A stretch of DNA of 64,000 nucleotides from Anaeramoeba flamelloides (Eukaryota; Metamonada; Anaeramoebidae): NCBI GenBank assembly GCA_027625915.1, contig JANTQA010000063.1:8079501-8143500 (forward strand). The letters are read 5' to 3'. A program made the position numbers and the translations under genes. Positions 47,443-59,400 of the stretch are shown here, in pieces. Under the pieces are notes generated by a model, which was not told the origin of the DNA, ran no database searches, and saw only the letters and a program-made list of their open reading frames with translations. Within the stretch, counting starts at the first letter, position 1; every line of letters starts with the position of its first letter.

Positions 47443-50400
47443 TATTATGAAAGATAGTTTATAAATTAATTTCTTTTTATGAGTGAAAACTTTTATACCT
47501 TTTTTTACAAATTTAATATAGAGATTTTTTACACAAGAGATTAATTAAATAATGACTAAACTAACTCCTTTATTTACTTTTGAGAAAAAGATGATTATTT
47601 AAAAAAAAAAATAATTGTTTTTTCCCAAATAAAATTTTCAGTAAAAGATCTGATCTTTTTTTGTTTGGATTTTTGGAACAAATGAGAAAATGAAATATTT
47701 TGAAAGATTTTTATTTTTATGAAATCTAACATTTAGTAATTACTGAGAGTATGTATGAAACAAATAGTATTGGAATTTTAGTCTTATTTTAAAAATACAA
47801 TAAAAATAAATAAAATTTTGAAACCATCAAGATCTAAAAAAATTGATCTTTTATTTTTTTCAAAGACATTTTTTAAATTTTAAGAAATTTAAAAGATTAA
47901 GTCAAATTTTTTTATAATTATTCAAGAGTATAAACAACGAAACTATTACTATTGAAAGAAATTATTTGATAATATTTAATTATTTTTTAATTGAAATTAT
48001 TAATTTGAATTAATTTTATTTCCATGAAGAAATCAAAAATTCTCCAAATAAGATTAAAATCTATCAATCTTTTTATTCTTTGGATTATTATCAATTCACA
48101 AAAAAAAATTAACTATTATTTTCAAATAATAAAAATAAAATATATTTCTTTTTCAATTATAAGTTGATTTTTCTCAAGGTTTTTAAAAATTTTTTCGGAA
48201 GAACTTTTAATTTAATGGTTTGATTATATTTCTGATATTTTTTTTATTCAATTAAAAGAAAATATTAATTTGAACTATATTTTGAATCAAAAAATGATAT
48301 TATTCTAAGTTTAATAAATAATTTCAAAAAAATAAATGTAATTCAAATAGATAATTTAAAAGAAAAAAAAATAATTTTTACGATGAACTTTTTCTAATAA
48401 TAACAGTTCATGAATTATACTCTGTATAATCGAAAATGGGGAATAGGAAATTTACCAGAAATTTAATAAATATTTGAAAATAAAATAAATAATAATTTTT
48501 TTTTCTAATTTACATTGATTCAATACTTAATTTATTTATCTTGTATTTTTAAAATAAAATTAAAATTATAATTTTATGTGTTCATTAAAACTAATAGTAT
48601 TTACTAAAAGTGAGATTTCTACCTAAAAAAAAAAATATTTTGCAAAAATTTCATATTTGTGTTTAAAAGATCGAAATATAAATGATCAGAGCTTTTGTCC
48701 TTAAAATTTAATTTGGAAAAATTAATTTCCTAAAAAATGGTAATTAAATTTTCTTAAGTTGATAAATGGGTTTAATTAGCGGTTTAGATTATATATTTGT
48801 AGAAATAATTACTCTATTAACTTTGGAAAAAAAATAAATAAGATTTAAAAGTTATTTATGAGATAATTTACCTATATAAAAAAATTTTTTTATTAGGATA
48901 TATAATACATTATTGCTGAAAAATAATGATAGAATTAAGATGAATTTAAAAGAAGTATCTTCAATTTAAATGTACAATCTAATTTAACAAACGAATTATA
49001 ATGTTTTGATTAATTTTTTTTTATTTATTTATGAAGAATAATATAAGTTGTTAAATTTCTTGTTTCTTCTACAAATATTTTTATTCAGGTATTAAATTAA
49101 ATAATATTTGTAATACTTTACAAATGGAAATAAATTGATAAGCAAGATTTCCCTTACAGTTTAATATTATTTTCCAATTAAAGAACAAAAATTTTTCATT
49201 CAATTTAAAAAATATCTCTATCAAAATAATTTTAGTTGAAAGTACTTGAACTATTTAACTAATCTTATAAAAATGATATTTTTTGACATTAAATGAAAAT
49301 ACCGTAGTAAACCCTAAGATAAAATGTGTACTCTGTTAATTCGATTGTAAAAGTAATAATTAATATACATTCTGAAAATTGAAAGAAAAATTTTCATTTA
49401 TTGATTTGTAAATGATAGTTAACTAAAAGTATAATCATTTTTGAAAAATTACAAATCATTTAAAAAAACACTTAAGGGACTAATCTCCATTATTATTTTT
49501 TTTTTTTGACCAATTTTAAATTAGGATTCCTTCTCTAGAAAGATATTTAATATTTTTATTTTCAAATTAATAACTGAAAATTTTTATTTCATTTTCCAAA
49601 ATGATTATTCATTATTACTGCTATAACCAAATGAATAGAGTAAAAATTTTATCTTAGGGTTCAAGAAAGAAGTTTAATTTATTGCCTAAAAATATTATTT
49701 CTAAAAGATATTGTAAAGATCATTGTATTTTCTTCAATGTATAAACCAGAAAAATTTTTGTGATATGAACAAAAAATTTTCAATTTTTCATTGGAAAATA
49801 AGATTATTGAAATTTTAATAATTTGAACTAGTTTTTAACACTATTATTTTGCATATGAGAACCAAGCAATTTTTTTTTTGTTTTGTTTCAGGATTTTTCA
49901 AATCTAAATAATTGGCAAATAAATTTTTTAGTCTCTATACAAAATTTTAGGTAAAATAATTTAATCGGCATTAGTCCGTTAATAAATTAATATTTCAATT
50001 TTATTAAATTTGTAACATTTTTTCAAAACTTAAAATACTGAAATTTCAAATAAATCTATAAAAAATTATTGTTCAGTTTCTATTTTAGTAAATCTTAGAA
50101 CTTTAAAACAGTTCTTTACCAAATAAGAATAATATAAGAAATTAACCTTTTACAAAAAGATACTTAAGGACTACGTTTTTAGGCGAAAACAGTGAAATAA
50201 TGTATAAAATCACCCTTGAATAAGTTATGTAATCCAAGTAATATTTATCCAAGTAGAATTTCTTTTCGAAAAAAAGTGAAATTTACCGAATTATCACAAT
50301 TTTTACCTTGTTAGATCATGCTAAATTTTGATTTTAATATTTTCGAAAATTCCATTTTACTTTAGGAACTCACACTATTTTCTAGAGCTGTTCTACATCT

Positions 50401-51103
50401 TTTTTTAAATTTACTATTACAAGTTTGAAATGTTCCCAAATTTGAAATAACTTAAAAATCCCCAATGGCCATTTTTTACAATTATTTTTTTTGTTATTTT
50501 CAATGTTCCTTTTCATTGAAAAACAAAGAAAAACAGTCTTCATGAAAAGGTAAAGATGACAAAATATGTTTTTTTTTTTTTTTTTGTCCAATTTCTTACG
50601 TGTGAAATTTTTTTTTGAGAAGTGAAAGTGAAATAACACAATTACTCAACCCCCCCAAGGGAGGGAACGTAATCCTTAACTTTGAAAAAAGTACTTGACC
50701 AAGAATGTTTTTAAGGATCATCTAATTATACAAAGTTTTTTTACACTTAAACCAATAAAATGCTTTATTCAAAGCTTTTGTAAAATAATTTGAAAATTGA
50801 ATAGTGAAGTAAAAATTTACCAACATATATTTGAATTTATCAACAAGCATAAAGTATGTTTTTGAAATGAATAAATTTGTTGTTTTAATGTTAAGTTCTC
50901 TCTTTAATGCTTAAATAATGTGTTTTATTTAAATAACAATTCAAAATCAAAAACTCTAAACGAACTTATTTTTTTAAGATTTCAAAAACTAATTTCAACA
51001 AATTGAAGCATTGAAAAAAGAGGTTTGCCAAAGGAAATTTAAGTTCGAATATATCAAATAGAATTCATTTTTTTCTATTTTTAATTTCCAATCCTTTAAA
51101 ATT

Positions 51104-51628
51104 ATGACAAATAACAGAAAACTAATAACCCAAGAAGAGGTTCAATTAAAAATGTTTGATTTAAAGCCAACAACAACAGTTGTCAGATCACGTTGCCCTA
51201 TTAAATTTGAAAGGCCACCCAACAAGATTCTTGATGGACTTTATTTGGGATCGTTTGAAGTGGCAAGCAGTTTGCATGAATTAGAAAAAGTAAACATTAC
51301 CCACACACTTAATATGCACCATGAAAAAGTTGAGTATCCTGATATAATTACAAAAAACTTACCTATTTGGGACGATCCTGAGTGGGATCTTCTTTCGGTT
51401 TTGGAAGAGTGTTTTGATTTTATTGACAAAGCAATAAAATCAGATGGTAATGTCCTGGTGCATTGTTACGCAGGTATTTCAAGATCGGCTGCTGTTGTAA
51501 TTGGGTATCTAATGAAAACTAAAAAGATGAGTTATGATGACGCATACTTATTTGTTAAAAAAAAAAGGCCAGTGGCGTTTCCAAATGAAGGCTTTGTTAA
51601 ACAATTAAAATCTTTGGAAAAGAATTAA
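51104..51628 (+). CDS. dual-specificity protein phosphatase (atypical DUSP)
   Basis: Hydrolyses phosphate from Tyr and Ser/Thr residues of proteins through a Cys-phosphate intermediate. A single exon encodes 174 residues, a compact catalytic domain with about 40 extra residues in front. Landmarks: KILDGLYLGSFEVASS (41-56), a general-acid region IWDDPEWDL (Asp90 or Asp91), the P-loop HCYAGISRSA with Cys121 and Arg127, and the C-terminal AYLFVKKKRPVAFPNEGF-KQL typical of DUSPs. All catalytic residues are present, so it should be active. No MAP-kinase-docking rhodanese domain, hence an atypical DUSP; the substrate cannot be predicted. The ATG follows a T-rich leader. The TAA is followed within 70 bp by a solo LINE B tail. 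Confidence 0.94.
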   Translation: MTNNRKLITQEEVQLKMFDLKPTTTVVRSRCPIKFERPPNKILDGLYLGSFEVASSLHELEKVNITHTLNMHHEKVEYPDIITKNLPIWDDPEWDLLSVLEECFDFIDKAIKSDGNVLVHCYAGISRSAAVVIGYLMKTKKMSYDDAYLFVKKKRPVAFPNEGFVKQLKSLEKN

Positions 51629-51689
51629 ATGTAATTTCAAAAAAATCCTGGTTTCTGTTTGAAACAGAGATTTTTTTGATGAAAAAATT

Positions 51690-51795
51690 TTAAAATCGAT
51701 GATTTTACACTTAAATTTTCTTTTTGAAATTTAATTATAAGAGTACTTTTAGAGTGTAATTTACACTTCTTCAATAATAAAAAAAGAAAAATCTT
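51690..51795 (+). mobile_element. LINE family B solo 3' tail
   Basis: About 100 bp matching the 3' end at 43565-43690: AATCGATGATTTTACACTTA, a stem TTAAATTTTC/GAAATTTAA, TGTAATTTACACTTCTTCAA and an A-rich end. No coding remnant precedes it, so it is either an extremely 5'-truncated LINE or a short element borrowing the tail. It lies in the 3' flank of the phosphatase gene. Confidence 0.75.
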
Positions 51796-52242
51796 AAAAT
51801 TTTCAATTGGTCCAAAAAAATATTTGTTTAAAAGAAAATAGGACGATAAAAGGAAATTATGATTAATTGCCCAAAGAATTTCTGAAAATGCTATTCCAAT
51901 AAATTAACACAAAAAATCCCTTTTCTATTTTTGATTTTAAAATTAATACCCAATTTTTTAATTGTTATTTTTTCATTGTGTCAAGCAAATTTTTTTAAGA
52001 GTGCAGGAAGAAATTAATTTACTGTATTATAAACAAAATTTTCAAAAAATGTTATAATATACAGAAAAAAAAAATTGTTGATGTGATTATTTGTTAATAG
52101 TCTCTTATTGTAAATACTTTGATTAAGAATTCTAAAATTTCTCTTGATTTAATGATTTAAAAAAAATGAATAACTACAAAGAATTTTTTTATTAGTTTTT
52201 TTAAATTTTTTCTTTATTTTTCATTAAAGATCCTCAACATTT

Positions 52243-52703
52243 CAAATTAAAATAACTCATCCAATTTGACTCATTATTTCTGAAAATGTGAAAAATATTT
52301 TTATTTCTTGGTGCTATAAATATCACCCTATCAAAAAAAGTATATTACTTATTTTCTCAAATTCTTTCAAATAACGGCACATATTGGATCCAGTTGAATT
52401 TTCCTGTTAACACTTGTTTTTATAGGTTATTTGGATTTAATCCTTTCTTTTTTAATGACACATTGAGTTGTATTGGTAATATATATATAAATATATAAAC
52501 TTGATTATAAAAATTTTGACTCACTTTATAATGTTAATGGAGGTTGTTTTGAGAGTTTATTATTCCAGTATTCTTAACAAAAACATATATTTTCAAATTT
52601 TTGGATCAGAATCATTTTTTCTAATTTTTCAAATTTTTGTTATACTTTTCCAAATTTTCTCTTTTCTTTTTTTTTCTTTTTATTGAGCTGTTTTTTTTTC
52701 TTT

Positions 52704-52740
<37 letters not shown>

Positions 52741-53097
52741 TCATGTAAAAAAAAAAAGATCTTCGAAAAGACAAATAATCACTAAGAAAATTGAGGCCAA
52801 TGTAATGTCTTTGAAAATGAATTTAATTATTCATGAAAAAAAATGTTCAAATTTTTTTGAGTGAAATTTCAGTAATAAAAAATCCGTAATGCTCATTTCA
52901 AAAAATTTGACTCACTTTTTTTTAGTTTTTGGTTTTATTTTTTTTTCATTTTTAAATTATCAGGTTTTTATAGATTTAGAACGATTTAACTGTTAATTAG
53001 AAATCAAATTTAGTTGTTAATTGTTCTCGAATACTAGAGGATAATTTTTTTTTTTTCAATTTATTATTTCTGATGAGTAACAATTTTTGAAATGTTG

Positions 53098-53100
<3 letters not shown>
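52243..53100 (+). repeat. repeat with conserved short frame, also at 61600-62530
   Basis: Matches 61600-62530 through TTTATAATGTTAATG, TTTGGATYAGAATCATTTTT, a T/C-rich tract, AAAAGATCAT, and TGTAATG(C)YCATTTCAAAAA ahead of AGTTTTTGGTTTTATTTTTTT. Both copies encode FIMLM-VVLRVY followed by FQ-FG-ESFFLI in frame, with mainly synonymous or conservative changes and an in-frame length difference. The frame may be the remnant of a membrane-protein exon or element ORF. Family unknown. Confidence 0.6.
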
Positions 53101-53137
<37 letters not shown>

Positions 53138-53939
53138 GAACCAGTAATATTACCCATATATTTTCACTAAAATTAATTTTTTTTTTATTTATTCTCTCTT
53201 CAATAATAATATACATAAATTAAAATCTTAATATAACTTTATTAGAGAAACTGGTTTACTAATTCTTGGTTCACCTGTTAAAATCAGAAAAAAATAAATC
53301 CCACATAAAACCATTTATTAGGATTTTTTAAAAAAAAAATTGAATACCATATTATTTATTAGTTTAAGATTTTTGAAATACAAATAGTAATTAAACTTAA
53401 CTTTCAAAAGAGAAATAATTTAGTTGGGGTACGGATGTACATATTATATGAATTTAGACTGTTAATAGAAAGATAAACATATAATAACAAATATAAAAAA
53501 ACATTTAATTACTTTTATTATAATTTTCTATTTTTTTATTTTTTCTTTTGATGTTGGATATTCTGATAGGAAATACATACATACTAACTAAAATAATAGA
53601 AAAATATTACTACGTTGCTTTTTTAAAATATGATAACATTTTCAATATTATCATTTAAAATACTTACAAATTTAAAAACGGTACCAGAATTTCATAAAAA
53701 AGTCTTCTAAATGTCAAAAAAAAAAAAAAATTATTCCATAAAGGACTTCATATAAAGTATTTCCGAAACACGAGTATTTTTTTTTTTTTTACATTTCATA
53801 GAAAATCAACCTTGTTAGTGGATTTATTCATTAATTGAGTATACCAAATTAAGTTTAATATCAATACCAATTGAATCAACTACTAATGTATTTATTCAAA
53901 AATATACTGGAAAAATTTCCAGAAAATGAATAAAAAAAA

Positions 53940-55445
53940 TTACACTTTTTTTTTTTATTATTGAAGAAGTGTAGATTACAATCTAGTTGCCATTAGACTT
54001 AAATTCCCTTTTAGGAATTTAAGCATAAAATCATAGATTTCACGATTATTAATAAATGAAAATAATTTCAAACTGTCTTGATTTGAAATTAGTTCATTAA
54101 GATTTATTTCTTTTAATTTGTTATAAAATGTTAATCTATCTTTTTCATTGGAAGGACAGACCCATAAAAAATGATCAATATTTTCTATAATTTCCTTTTG
54201 TTCTTATTTTGAACATAAAGGACAAAATTTTTTTGAGGTTTTTATTAATTAAATAATAATATCTATTTAATCAGTTAGTAAACGATCTGAATTTTAGAAT
54301 TGTTGAACTTGACGGATAACTCAAATATTTTTGAGTTTTAAATAAATAATTTTCATTTTTAATTATTGTAAAATAATTTTGTGGAGTGTCTTCAAGTGCC
54401 TAGGTTTTCCAGAATTCAAAAGAATAGAGTAAAATCTTTGATTTAACTCAATTCTTTAAAAAAAAAAACCTAACAACCCTTCCAACTTTTGAAATTCAGC
54501 AACTCATTGAATGTGTACTTATATATTTCATTTTTTAATTATTTTAAATCTTTTGAATACCAGTTGATTTAATTATTTATTTTTTGATTAAATTTGATTA
54601 ATTTTTCTAAATGAGGAAGAGATAAATTTCATAATTCATTTTTTAATTTAAATTTCGTTTTATTTACTGAAATTGTCATATTTTCAATTTTAAATTCTGT
54701 TTTGTAAATGAGAATTGGTGTATTTCTGTTTATTTTGGATATTTCATTAATACACGAATTAATCCAAGAATTTAAATAATTTATCGTTTTTATTTGATAA
54801 TTAAAAATTTCTAATCCATATGTTAATTTACTTAAGATAAAAGATTTAAATAATCTAATTTTTAAACTATTATTCAGAGAATTGTTATTGAATAATTGTT
54901 TGCAGTTATTATATGTTTCTTTAGATTTTTTTTAAATTATAAACTATATTTGCAATTTTATCTAAATAAATACACAAATATTTAATTTTTTTTAAATCTT
55001 TTGATATAACTGTTTTATCTTTATTAGGTTTTTTAATCCAAATTGAATAATAATTTCATATATTGAATTTATTTTTTAATTTATTTGGATTTTATTTCCT
55101 TTTATAATTAGGGTTAAATCATCTGCAAAAATTTGACAATGATTTGTTAAAGGTATAATTTTTAATAAAAGAAAATGCGAAATAAGAGCAAATAAAATAG
55201 GAGATAAGGGATCTCCTTGGAATATATCAAGTCCTTCTCCTTGATAATATTTTAATAAAAAATTTTTGATAATTTTATTTAGAATAAATTGTTTTATTGT
55301 TTTTCTTATTTTTTTATAATTGATTGAGTCAAAACATTTTGCTATATCAATCATTATAATATATGTTTTATGATTTTTATTTACATTATTTGATTTTATC
55401 TTATTATAAGTATTTAAGAAATTTAAGACTGCAATTCGTGTAAAA
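53940..55445 (-). mobile_element. LINE family B copy 1
   Basis: 5'-truncated, minus strand. From about 55445: TRIAVLNFLNTYNKIKS, then MIDIAKCFDSINYKKIRKTI, LDIFQGDPLSPILFALISHF and FADDLTLII; a stop lies just after IKGNKIQIN at 55076. Decayed thumb sequence follows. A palindrome insert sits at 54385-54480. The zinc-knuckle remnant (FCPLCS, then IENIDHFLWVCPSNEKDRL) is at about 54140-54240, with the 3' tail at 53950-54060 ending in an A-rich run (T-run on plus). RT is close to family A but distinct in the tail. Confidence 0.85.
54385..54480. repeat. palindrome module inside LINE B copy 1 (locus 6)
   Basis: CCTAGGTTTTCCAGAATTCA, GAATAGAGTAAAATC and its inverted partner GATTTAACTCAATTCTTT, closed by CCTAACAACC. 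It lies between RT/thumb and knuckle regions, comparable in LINE position to loci 4 and 5. Confidence 0.6.
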
Positions 55446-55829
55446 AAAAAAACAATTATTTATCCTGATTAACTACTAAATGTTTGTTAATTTTTTCTTT
55501 TCAAAAGTAATAACTCGTAAAATTGATAGATCTAAAATGTTCCAACAAACAATTTAACAAGAATTGTTTCTGATTTTTAAGAAATGTGTGTTTTGTAAAA
55601 ATCAGTGTTTTTTTTTGAATTCTACAAGAAAGTTCAATTAATCACTCAAATATTTTTTGGATTTTTTCGGTTTTTATTTAGAAATTTCCCAGTTTTTATA
55701 AGGTAGTTTTGGAGCTATTTTTAATTCAATTACCTTGTTGATTTTTTAAAAATATTTTTATCAACATAAAGAATAACTTTATACTGAAACTCAGTTGAAA
55801 AAATTAATTATATTGTTTTTTTTTTCCTA

Positions 55830-56085
55830 TAGAATTTTCCAGCCGATGAAAATAATTTTATAATCTGGATATCTGAATTAAAAAAAAATTAATATAACTA
55901 ATATATGAAAAAATAATAATATTGAAAATAGTATTATAAAAAAAGATTCATCAAGTTTATGAGTTTAGTGGATAATAAACTTATTTTTGAGTCTTTAATA
56001 AGATTCCTAAATAAAATTTTCGGAATTAAGGTACATATAAGGGGTTAATAGCCACTCCCTTAAATAATAAAAAAACAATTTCTTG
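55830..56085 (+). mobile_element. LINE family A 3' fragment
   Basis: Corresponds to the last 250 bp of LINE A copy 2, from the position after the knuckle (AATAATTTTATAATCTGGAT) through DKKLIFESLIRFLNKIFGIK to a stop. It ends with a hairpin AAGGGGTTAATAGCCACTCCCTT and an A-rich tail at about 56075. Decayed, 5'-truncated. Confidence 0.65.
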
Positions 56086-56495
56086 TTTTTCAATTATTTA
56101 TTCTGAATTCAAAAAATTTCATTCTAATTTACAATACATATCATTTCTCAATTACTCATCATTATTTTTCTTTAAACAAGCCAAATGAAAAACACTACAC
56201 AACATCTAATGACTTTTCAAATCTTTTCACTTAAATACAGCTTTTCACCCTTAAAAAATGAAAGAAAAAAGTTTGAAAGGTTCGTGAATTATCCAAAAGG
56301 TTTGGAATTTTTTGAAACTGATTTGAAAAGGTTTAAAAGTTTGTAAACTTCATTCAATTGAAGAAGGGAGAAAGAGTTTTTTGTGATCATTTTTTCATCA
56401 AATTAATATTTTCCATATTTTTGACTCCTCAGAAAAATATCTAGTAACATTTGTATTACCAACAAAGCACATTTTGAAAATTACAGATTTTTTTA

Positions 56496-59400
56496 ATGAC
56501 TGAATACTCCTTAAAGCTCAAACAAAGAAAAAAAAACTTTAAAAAGAAGACAAATCGCGAAGACTCGATCCAAAAAAGAACAAAAACGATCCTTCTCAAT
56601 TCTACGAATAAAAGAGAGCAGTTACTTTTTCAAAAAAGGAAAATCTCACTCGAAAACAAAATTCACTTTGATGAACAGAGCATTAATGTATTTGGACTTT
56701 TTTTTTTTAATTAAAATTAATGAGGAAACTTAGCACAAAGCCTTCCTTTCTTTTTTAAATATTGTTCTCAATTTTTTTTAGCTTGTAGACATCCAAAAAC
56801 TTGTACAAGAAATCTTTGAAGGAAACCAAAACCAAAAAATCAATTCATTACAAATGATCAAAACACTCTGTTTAAAAAATAATCCCCCTTACAAACAGCT
56901 TTTTTCAAACGAGATTGACCTTGCTCTCTCTTTTGTTTTAAAAAACATTCAGCACAAATTCGTTTTGGTAAACACCTTTTCTTCTTTTGGTACTAATTTG
57001 TCTTGAAACTGTCATTTTTCAATCATTCTTTTTTTTTTTTTTTTGTAATCCTCAAACCCCCAAAAAAAAAATCATAAATAGACTGAGGCTTTATATGTTC
57101 TAAATCAACTTACAAATGGAAATATTGAACAAACTGAACTTTTGTATCAGTCAAATATAGTTGAGGTCTTAATTCAATTAATTTCAAATAATAAAAATCC
57201 AGAAATTGTCAAAAGTGTAAGACTTTATTAATCTTTTGTGTTAATTTATTTTCAACGTGTTTTTTCTAAATTATAATTCCTTATTTTTTGCCTTTTCTTT
57301 TTCACTACAAAAGTCATTGTTATGTTTGGGAAACATTCGTAAGTTTAATTGATTCTTTTTTTTTTTGTATTTTCACCCTTGTTAAAATAAATCTCAGGTT
57401 AGTTGACCTGTTTAATAAAAAGTAATTTTTCTTTTTTATTGAAGGCTTCTACACTAACTGATCAAATAAACAAGGAAAAATTGGTGTTTGAAATTTAGCT
57501 GGGATAAAATTTCACTTCCGTTTCCTTTTACTATTCTAAATAAAATTTCCATTTAAGGGTTTCTTAGTTCAACCATTAAATCTCAAAAAAATAAGTGCCA
57601 AACAAATAAATTGAGATCACAAATTACAATCTATTTCTTTTGAAAACTCTCTCTTTGATAAAGGATAATTGGATATTGAAGTTAAATTTTTTTCCCATTT
57701 ATTATTCAAATACCAGCACAAAAAACATTCTCTCAATTCCTTTTGAGATCTAATCTTTTCTGCTTAAGGGATTAGCGTCATCATAAATTCATCTAATATT
57801 AAGGTATGTTGTTCTTGGGTGTAAAGCACATTAATTGGACAATGGCTCAAACGTCTCCAAAAAATCGATTAGTAAAGTAGTAATATTTGTTGATCTAATC
57901 AATTAAAAATGGATCCATGTATTAGTAAAAAACCCAACAATTTCAGAAAAAAATTTGCATTTCTCCACAAATTTAAAGGTTGAATTATCAATATTAAGAC
58001 TCCAAAATTGCAAAATATCTTTTTTAAATTTGGGGCTGAAATGTAGATTAGTTGCCAAAAAATTCAAATAAGTAATCAATAGATTCTTTTGACAAAATAT
58101 TTCTGAAATATGGAAATATATTGATGCTGTAATTAATTTTATCAAAAGGAAACAAAACTTAATGAGTCTATGAGTTTTTATTTTGATGATTATTGATTTA
58201 ATCATTGAAATTATAAAAAAATAAAAACTTTTTCAAATTATTTTTGAAATCTTGGAAATATATTGATGTTATAATTAGCTTTATAAAAAAGGAAATAAAA
58301 TTAATCAGTCTTTGGGCTTTTAATGTTGATGATTATTGAGTTAATCTTTGAAATTTCAAAAATTGAAAAAAATAATTATTTTTAAAAGTTCTAAATATGA
58401 ATTATTAAATATCTGAATACTATTATTCTGGTTTCTATTTTTGGATTTGGAAAAGTAATCAAAAAAAATTTTCAAAATGAAAAATTTTTAATTGTGATCC
58501 TTAGTAAAAAAATATAATAATTTATTTATTTATTGATGGAAGAAGTGTAAATTATACTCTAGATGTCCTTTTACTTAAATTTCCTCAAAGGTAATTTAAG
58601 CGTAAAATCATTGATTTCACGATTGTTCAAGGGAAAGACACATCTAATTTTTTTTTATGTTTTAAAAAGAAAAAGCAAAAAATTGAAAAGAAAAAAGAAA
58701 AAAAAAAAAAAAAAAGAAATTTAAAAAGGGTTTATAAGAAGTAATTGGCAAAAAATCAAAAAAAAAAAAAAAGTCAATGCTATCTTTAATTTAGGACTTC
58801 CAAAATCTCAGCCAAGGTATTTTTGGTTGATTTAATACTTTGGTAATTTATCACGAATGTTCACTTGGGGATAGTTATTTAAATTTTTGTAATTTCATTT
58901 TTTTTTTTCACCTTTGGTCATTTTTGCTTTTGCTTTTTCGTTTTTATTCTCTAGTTACTCATACTTTCGTGTTTCGGTGTCACAGTATCAACAGGCAACT
59001 ACTTGATCTTTTTCCTTTGTAAACTTTTCTTCCCAATATACTGAAGATTCAGACAGGGGAAAAATGGAAAAAAATAATAATAATTTATTATGAAATAAGA
59101 TTTATCATAGATTTTTTAAATTTATTTGAAATCATTTGAACCTAATATCATTTACACTCAATTTCAACACAGTTTAATTATAGAAGAATCTATGGTGGCG
59201 CTAATCCCTTAAATGATAATTATTATTTAAACAAACTCATTTTATTTGACAAAAATTTTAAAAGTTTATACTAAAGTAATATCTTAATATGATTGTGAAA
59301 AAGAACAAGAACTGCCATTTTCACAAGAAGATAGACGATTTTATTATATCCCATATTCTGAAAAAATATTGTTTTTTAATTGGCTATGATAACTTTTGGC

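Larger units (their letters stand above)
44849..51103. other. 6-kb repeat-rich intergenic region
   Basis: Holds repeat pieces at 45100-45420 and 45850-46110 (kin of 1.85-2.93 kb), a long-TIR element at 46673-47442, a dispersed repeat at 47540-47850 (kin of 29900-30220), and a LINE-tail-like motif at 49473. From 47860 to 49470 and from 49510 to 51000 I see nothing I can support. A frame at 50382-50639 is AT-driven. A C-run (ACCCCCCCAAGGGAGGG) at about 50648 is the only GC-rich spot. Confidence 0.55.
51800..56495. other. intergenic region, LINE-rich
   Basis: Contains the 52.24-53.1 kb repeat, a long (TA)n at about 53100-53134, LINE B copy 1 (53940-55445) with a palindrome insert, and a LINE A 3' fragment (55830-56085). 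The stretches 53140-53930, 55450-55820 and 56090-56495 show nothing I can name. The importin-alpha promoter should lie in the last. Confidence 0.55.

Noticed and set aside
57446-57498. Possible extra importin-alpha exon (ASTLTDQINKEKLVFE)
   Set aside because: It cannot be joined in frame to the 25-nt exon with a GT-AG intron, whereas direct joining to 60513 keeps frame and rebuilds the LGN-SDS motif.
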